A stretch of DNA of 10,956 nt from Anaerolineales bacterium (GTDB lineage: Bacteria; Chloroflexota; Anaerolineae; Anaerolineales; Villigracilaceae), in assembly GCA_015489255.1 (NCBI GenBank), contig WGAD01000271.1, positions 1-10,956 of the forward strand, in the 5' to 3' direction. Positions 8,571 through 10,956 of this stretch are shown piece by piece; the stretch's first letter is position 1, and each line of letters begins with the position of its first letter. The translations under genes and the position numbers were made by a program. Below the pieces are notes generated by a model, which worked only from the letters and a program-made list of their open reading frames with translations, did not search any database and had not been told where the DNA came from.

Positions 8571-9046
8571 GCGGCCATAAAATCGCCGCTTTCTATCTCC
8601 CCCAGGGCGCGCTGAAAGTCTTCCTGCCGCATGATGATGGCGACGTTGGCTTCACCGGAGCCAAACGAGACCTCCGGCGGCAGGAAGACGCGCCGGTCGG
8701 CCAGCAGCCGCAGCGGGCGGGCCAGGCCAAACGGCCCAACTGTGCCGATGCGGTAGCCGGTGACGGTCAGCACCTCTTCGGGGCGGGCCAACGTCATGCG
8801 CGAGCGGCCCAGGTGGGCGCGGATGGCCGGCCAGGACAGTTGACCGGGACCGGCAGCCAGCGCCATGATGAATTCATCTTTGCCCAACCGAAAAACCAGT
8901 GAGCGGATGATTTGATCCGGGGTCTGGCCGCGGTCGGCGGCGGCCTGTTCCAGCGAGCGGATGGGGGAAGCGTGCCGGAACACGCGGAATGGAATTTGTC
9001 GGGCAGCCAGCGCCCGGGCAACCGGAGGGAGAGATGTCATATCCAT
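8567..9046 (-). CDS. YbaK/EbsC (ProX-like) aminoacyl-tRNA deacylase-family protein
   Basis: This is a 159-residue cytosolic protein of the YbaK/prolyl-tRNA editing fold, whose members hydrolyse mischarged aminoacyl-tRNAs such as Cys- or Ala-tRNAPro. Visible signatures are the region IIRSLVFRLGKDEFIMAL (46-63), ARPEEVLTVTGYRIGTVGPFG (about 87-107, the conserved Gly/Pro loop) and LRLLADRRVFLPPEVSFGSGE near the end. The position corresponding to the catalytic Lys of characterised YbaK proteins (K-T/S-L-hydrophobic) appears to be Arg48 here, so activity may be altered. I chose ATG at 9046, where the recognisable domain begins; a second ATG lies 6 bases on. The open frame extends much further upstream (to 9340), but that part runs antisense through the divergent gene and resembles nothing. 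No Shine-Dalgarno precedes the start, and an extended -10 sits directly upstream, so translation is probably leaderless. Confidence 0.85.
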   Translation of the reverse strand: MDMTSLPPVARALAARQIPFRVFRHASPIRSLEQAAADRGQTPDQIIRSLVFRLGKDEFIMALAAGPGQLSWPAIRAHLGRSRMTLARPEEVLTVTGYRIGTVGPFGLARPLRLLADRRVFLPPEVSFGSGEANVAIIMRQEDFQRALGEIESGDFMAA

Positions 9047-9053
9047 AGCGGGT

Positions 9054-9062
9054 AGTATATCA
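9054..9062 (-). promoter_or_regulatory. Extended -10 promoter of the ybaK-like gene, leaderless geometry
   Basis: On the - strand TGATATACT (9062-9054) is a TGn extended -10 with a 5/6 hexamer TATACT. Only 7 bases lie between it and the ATG at 9046, so the expected transcription start falls on or next to the start codon. There is no recognisable -35, as is often the case with extended -10 promoters. Confidence 0.55.
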
Positions 9063-9087
9063 AAACCTTCTTCAGGGGGCTGAATTT

Positions 9088-9124
9088 CGGGTACAATTTT
9101 GCCAGCGTACCCGTGCAATTTTTT
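9088..9124 (+). promoter_or_regulatory. Promoter region of the helix-hairpin-helix gene with an inverted repeat over the -10
   Basis: The perfect 7-bp inverted repeat CGGGTAC (9088-9094) and GTACCCG (9107-9113) flanks 12 bases. The -10-like TACAAT (9092-9097) starts inside the left arm; a good -35 is not visible. The right arm is followed by TGCAATTTTTT. It may be a repressor operator, an mRNA hairpin, or a weak attenuator. Confidence 0.45.
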
Positions 9125-9142
9125 GTCAGAATGGAGGCTTGT

Positions 9143-9604
9143 ATGAACCCCGTGTTGTTCCTTTCCGAAACAGGCGGTGAGGTGACGGTCACCTGGCTGC
9201 TGTGGCTGCTGCTGGTTTTGTTTTTCGTGGTTTCGTTTATCGGCTGGTGGGTGAGCAAGAATAGCCCGGCTGAAGAAGAAGAGGCTGCTCATCCGGCGCC
9301 GGCGCACGAATCCCACGATCCTCACGAACCGCAGGAACAAGAAACCGCCGCGCCCGATGACCTGAAGAAGCTGGAGGGCATCGGGCCGAAGGTGGCCGAG
9401 CTGCTCAACGGTATGGGCATCACCACCTTTGCCGGGCTGGCGGCTGCCGACCCGGCTGCCATCCAGAAGACGCTGGACGAGGCCGGTTTGCAGATGATGA
9501 ACCCCGAGGGTTGGATTATGCAGGCCAAACTGGCCGCCGAGGGCAAATGGGACGAACTGGCGAAGTTGCAGGATGAACTCAAAGGCGGCCGAGTGATGTC
9601 TTGA
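9143..9604 (+). CDS. Single-pass membrane protein with cytoplasmic helix-hairpin-helix domain
   Basis: This 153-residue protein is of unknown role. A short N terminus is followed by one strong membrane helix (about residues 16-36, VTWLLWLLLVLFFVVSFIG), then a charged low-complexity linker rich in Glu, Ala, Pro and His (43-68). Next is a helix-hairpin-helix domain of the HHH_5/DUF4332 type (about 72-115), DDLKKLEGIGPKVAELLNGMGITTFAGLA. The C-terminal helices are polar. The GIGPK hairpin usually contacts nucleic-acid backbone, but similar domains also occur fused to ribosomal protein L21 and to respiratory subunits, where DNA binding is unproven. By hydropathy and charge the domain should be cytoplasmic. 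ATG at 9143 has GGAGG (9133-9137) at 5-base spacing; in-frame GTG at 9113 and ATG at 9131 lie in or before the Shine-Dalgarno and are less likely. It is monocistronic, followed by a strong terminator. Confidence 0.85.
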   Translation: MNPVLFLSETGGEVTVTWLLWLLLVLFFVVSFIGWWVSKNSPAEEEEAAHPAPAHESHDPHEPQEQETAAPDDLKKLEGIGPKVAELLNGMGITTFAGLAAADPAAIQKTLDEAGLQMMNPEGWIMQAKLAAEGKWDELAKLQDELKGGRVMS

Positions 9605-9626
9605 GCCGTTCGCTGAGAGGAAAACC

Positions 9627-9657
9627 AGCCCCGCCGCAAGCCGCGGCGGGGCTTTTT
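9627..9657 (+). terminator. Strong Rho-independent terminator after the helix-hairpin-helix gene
   Basis: The 11-bp GC-rich stem AGCCCCGCCGC (9627-9637) and GCGGCGGGGCT (9643-9653) has a 5-base loop AAGCC and ends in TTTTT. On the - strand it is followed by GGTTTT, so it may also help end the converging asparagine synthetase transcript. Confidence 0.93.
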
Positions 9658-9681
9658 AATTCCGGCGGATGGGCTGTCGGG

Positions 9682-10956
9682 TTACTCCTGGTAGCCTTCC
9701 AGTTCACGCGCCGAGGGATCGATGACGTGCGTCCAGCGCGGCATCCAAAAATGCGGGATAAGGTTGTCATGGCCGCCGAAGATCCGGCGGTAAATTTTGC
9801 GATAATAGTAACTTTCCTTCAGTACCGGTCGGCAATGGGCAATGCGCGGCGCTTCACGGGCGAATTCCTCATCTGAAACTTGTTGTTCAATGAAGCGCTG
9901 TACCGTGCGGTGCCAGGAGTTTTCCATGGAACTGACGCCATCAGAGAAGGCGCATTTGCGCCGCCAGAGCACGCTTTCTGGAATCACATCTTGACCGCTG
10001 AATGCCAGCCGAAGCAGATGTTTCTCCATGCGGGTTTGCCCATCGAACCTTTTGAGCGTGGGTGGAATGGACAGGTAATAGCGCACAAAATCCAGGTCGA
10101 GGAACGGGGTGCGGGCTTCCAACCCGTTAGACGAGATGCTGCGGTCGGAGCGGAGCACGTCGAACAAATGGAGTTCTCGCACCAGCCGTTCCGTCTCTTG
10201 CTGGAAGTCCTGCGGTGACGGGGCGTTTTTCAGGTAGAGATAACCGCCGGTGACCTCGTCGCTGCCATCTCCGTTGAAAATCACTTTACAGTCTGTATGC
10301 GTTGCGATATAGCGCGATACCAGATAGTTTCCTACGCTTGCGCGCACGGTGGTGGTGTCGTACGATTCGATGTGATAAATCACCTCCTCAATAGCAGCGA
10401 TGAACTCATCCGCACTCAGTTCGATGTGGTGGTGTTGGGTCCCCAGGAAACGGGCCACCTCTTGCGCGTAACGCAAGTCGACGCTGCCGGGCATGCCGAT
10501 AGAAAAAGTGTGCAGGCGGCTCGGCCCGTATTCCCGGGCCACCAGCCCGGCGATCAGGCTGGAATCCAACCCTCCTGACAGCAAAGCGCCGATTGGTCGG
10601 TCGGACATCAACCGCTTGCGGACGGCTGCGGTCAGCAACTGGCGCACGCGAGCGGCGATTTTCGTTTCATCCCTCTCTTCCAGGGGTGAAATGTGCCAAT
10701 CCCAATATGGGGCAAAGCGCCGTGGCGCCTGCGACGACCAGCGGCGACCGGGCGGGAACGGTTCTATGCGGTCGCAGAGGGGCGCTAACGCTTTGGCTTC
10801 CGAGGCGATGGCGAAGCCCTCCTCCCGCCAGCCGATAAACCCCGGTCGCACACCGATTGGATCGCGGGCGGCCAGCAGTTCGCCTGTTTGGGCGTTGTGC
10901 AGCACGAGCATAAAGACGCCGTCGAGTTCATGCAACGTGTGTTCCAGCCCAAAAGC
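9682..10956 (-). CDS. asnB: Asparagine synthetase, glutamine-hydrolysing, AsnB type (N terminus outside window)
   Basis: The frame is open through the window's last base, giving the C-terminal 424 residues; about 105 residues, including the N-terminal nucleophile Cys of the glutaminase domain, are missing compared with AsnB. The first residues (FGLEHT, HELDGVFMLVL, ARDPIGVRPGFIG) are the end of the class II glutamine amidotransferase domain. The synthetase domain then shows the PP-loop SGGLDSS (10578-10558), LHTFSIGMPGS, the AsnB hallmark VIYHIESYDTTTVRAS, GDGSDEVTGGYLY (around 10272-10234), GLEARTPFLD and RMEKHLLR. The last part ends in WMPRW and DPSARELEGY, typical of this subfamily. It makes asparagine from aspartate, glutamine and ATP in the cytosol. 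GDGSDE carries Asp where most family members have Glu. An AsnB-like amidotransferase of secondary metabolism is possible but less likely given the close match to AsnB motifs throughout. Confidence 0.95.
   Translation of the reverse strand, partial: AFGLEHTLHELDGVFMLVLHNAQTGELLAARDPIGVRPGFIGWREEGFAIASEAKALAPLCDRIEPFPPGRRWSSQAPRRFAPYWDWHISPLEERDETKIAARVRQLLTAAVRKRLMSDRPIGALLSGGLDSSLIAGLVAREYGPSRLHTFSIGMPGSVDLRYAQEVARFLGTQHHHIELSADEFIAAIEEVIYHIESYDTTTVRASVGNYLVSRYIATHTDCKVIFNGDGSDEVTGGYLYLKNAPSPQDFQQETERLVRELHLFDVLRSDRSISSNGLEARTPFLDLDFVRYYLSIPPTLKRFDGQTRMEKHLLRLAFSGQDVIPESVLWRRKCAFSDGVSSMENSWHRTVQRFIEQQVSDEEFAREAPRIAHCRPVLKESYYYRKIYRRIFGGHDNLIPHFWMPRWTHVIDPSARELEGYQE

Noticed and set aside
8571..8592. 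Possible terminator GCGGC/GCCGC plus TTT after antiporter 2
   Set aside because: The stem is only 5 bp with a 9-base loop and a 3-base T tail, inside the ybaK coding region; too weak to call.
9047..9340. N-terminal extension of the ybaK-like frame up to 9340
   Set aside because: It would run antisense through the promoter and first third of the helix-hairpin-helix gene, and the translated extension is unlike YbaK proteins, which start near 9046.

Overview
This GC-rich bacterial window (judged by eye) is densely packed with housekeeping and envelope genes. All gaps are under 200 bases, and I see no mobile element, CRISPR array, tRNA or rRNA. The gene style is compatible with Chloroflexota (Anaerolineae-like): tightly packed genes, short membrane-anchored helix-hairpin-helix proteins and CPA2 antiporters with attached RCK domains. 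That assignment is inference only. The DnaK carries the roughly 20-residue N-terminal insert that low-GC Gram-positive DnaKs lack, which argues against Firmicutes.

Layout. On the + strand come the 3' end of an HtrA-type protease (1-357), a TauE/SafE (TSUP) permease (423-1136) closed by a terminator, and a stand-alone dnaK (1260-3146). A perfectly palindromic terminator between dnaK and the next gene can serve both converging genes. On the - strand an apparent two-gene operon reads rarA (6481 to 5069) then a CPA2 antiporter with a TrkA-type C-terminal region (5059 to 3200), 9 bases apart. Divergent from rarA is a second, clearly paralogous antiporter (6675-8570, +). Its stop codon overlaps that of a converging YbaK-like gene (9046 to 8567, -). 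Divergent from ybaK is a small membrane-anchored helix-hairpin-helix protein (9143-9604, +) with a strong terminator. The window ends inside an AsnB-type asparagine synthetase (- strand, 9682 to beyond 10956).

How the genes fit together. HtrA protease and DnaK suggest a protein-quality-control neighbourhood, although they are separated by a permease and a terminator and need not be co-regulated. The most distinctive arrangement is the pair of paralogous antiporters bracketing rarA, driven by back-to-back promoters with abutting -35 boxes. Both antiporters have C-terminal RCK-like domains that lost most of the nucleotide-binding glycine signature. Several leaders contain inverted repeats that overlap -10 boxes or a ribosome-binding site, and ybaK looks leaderless. 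I found no convincing new multi-gene defence or biosynthetic system; the antiporter-rarA-antiporter block is the best candidate for a second look.
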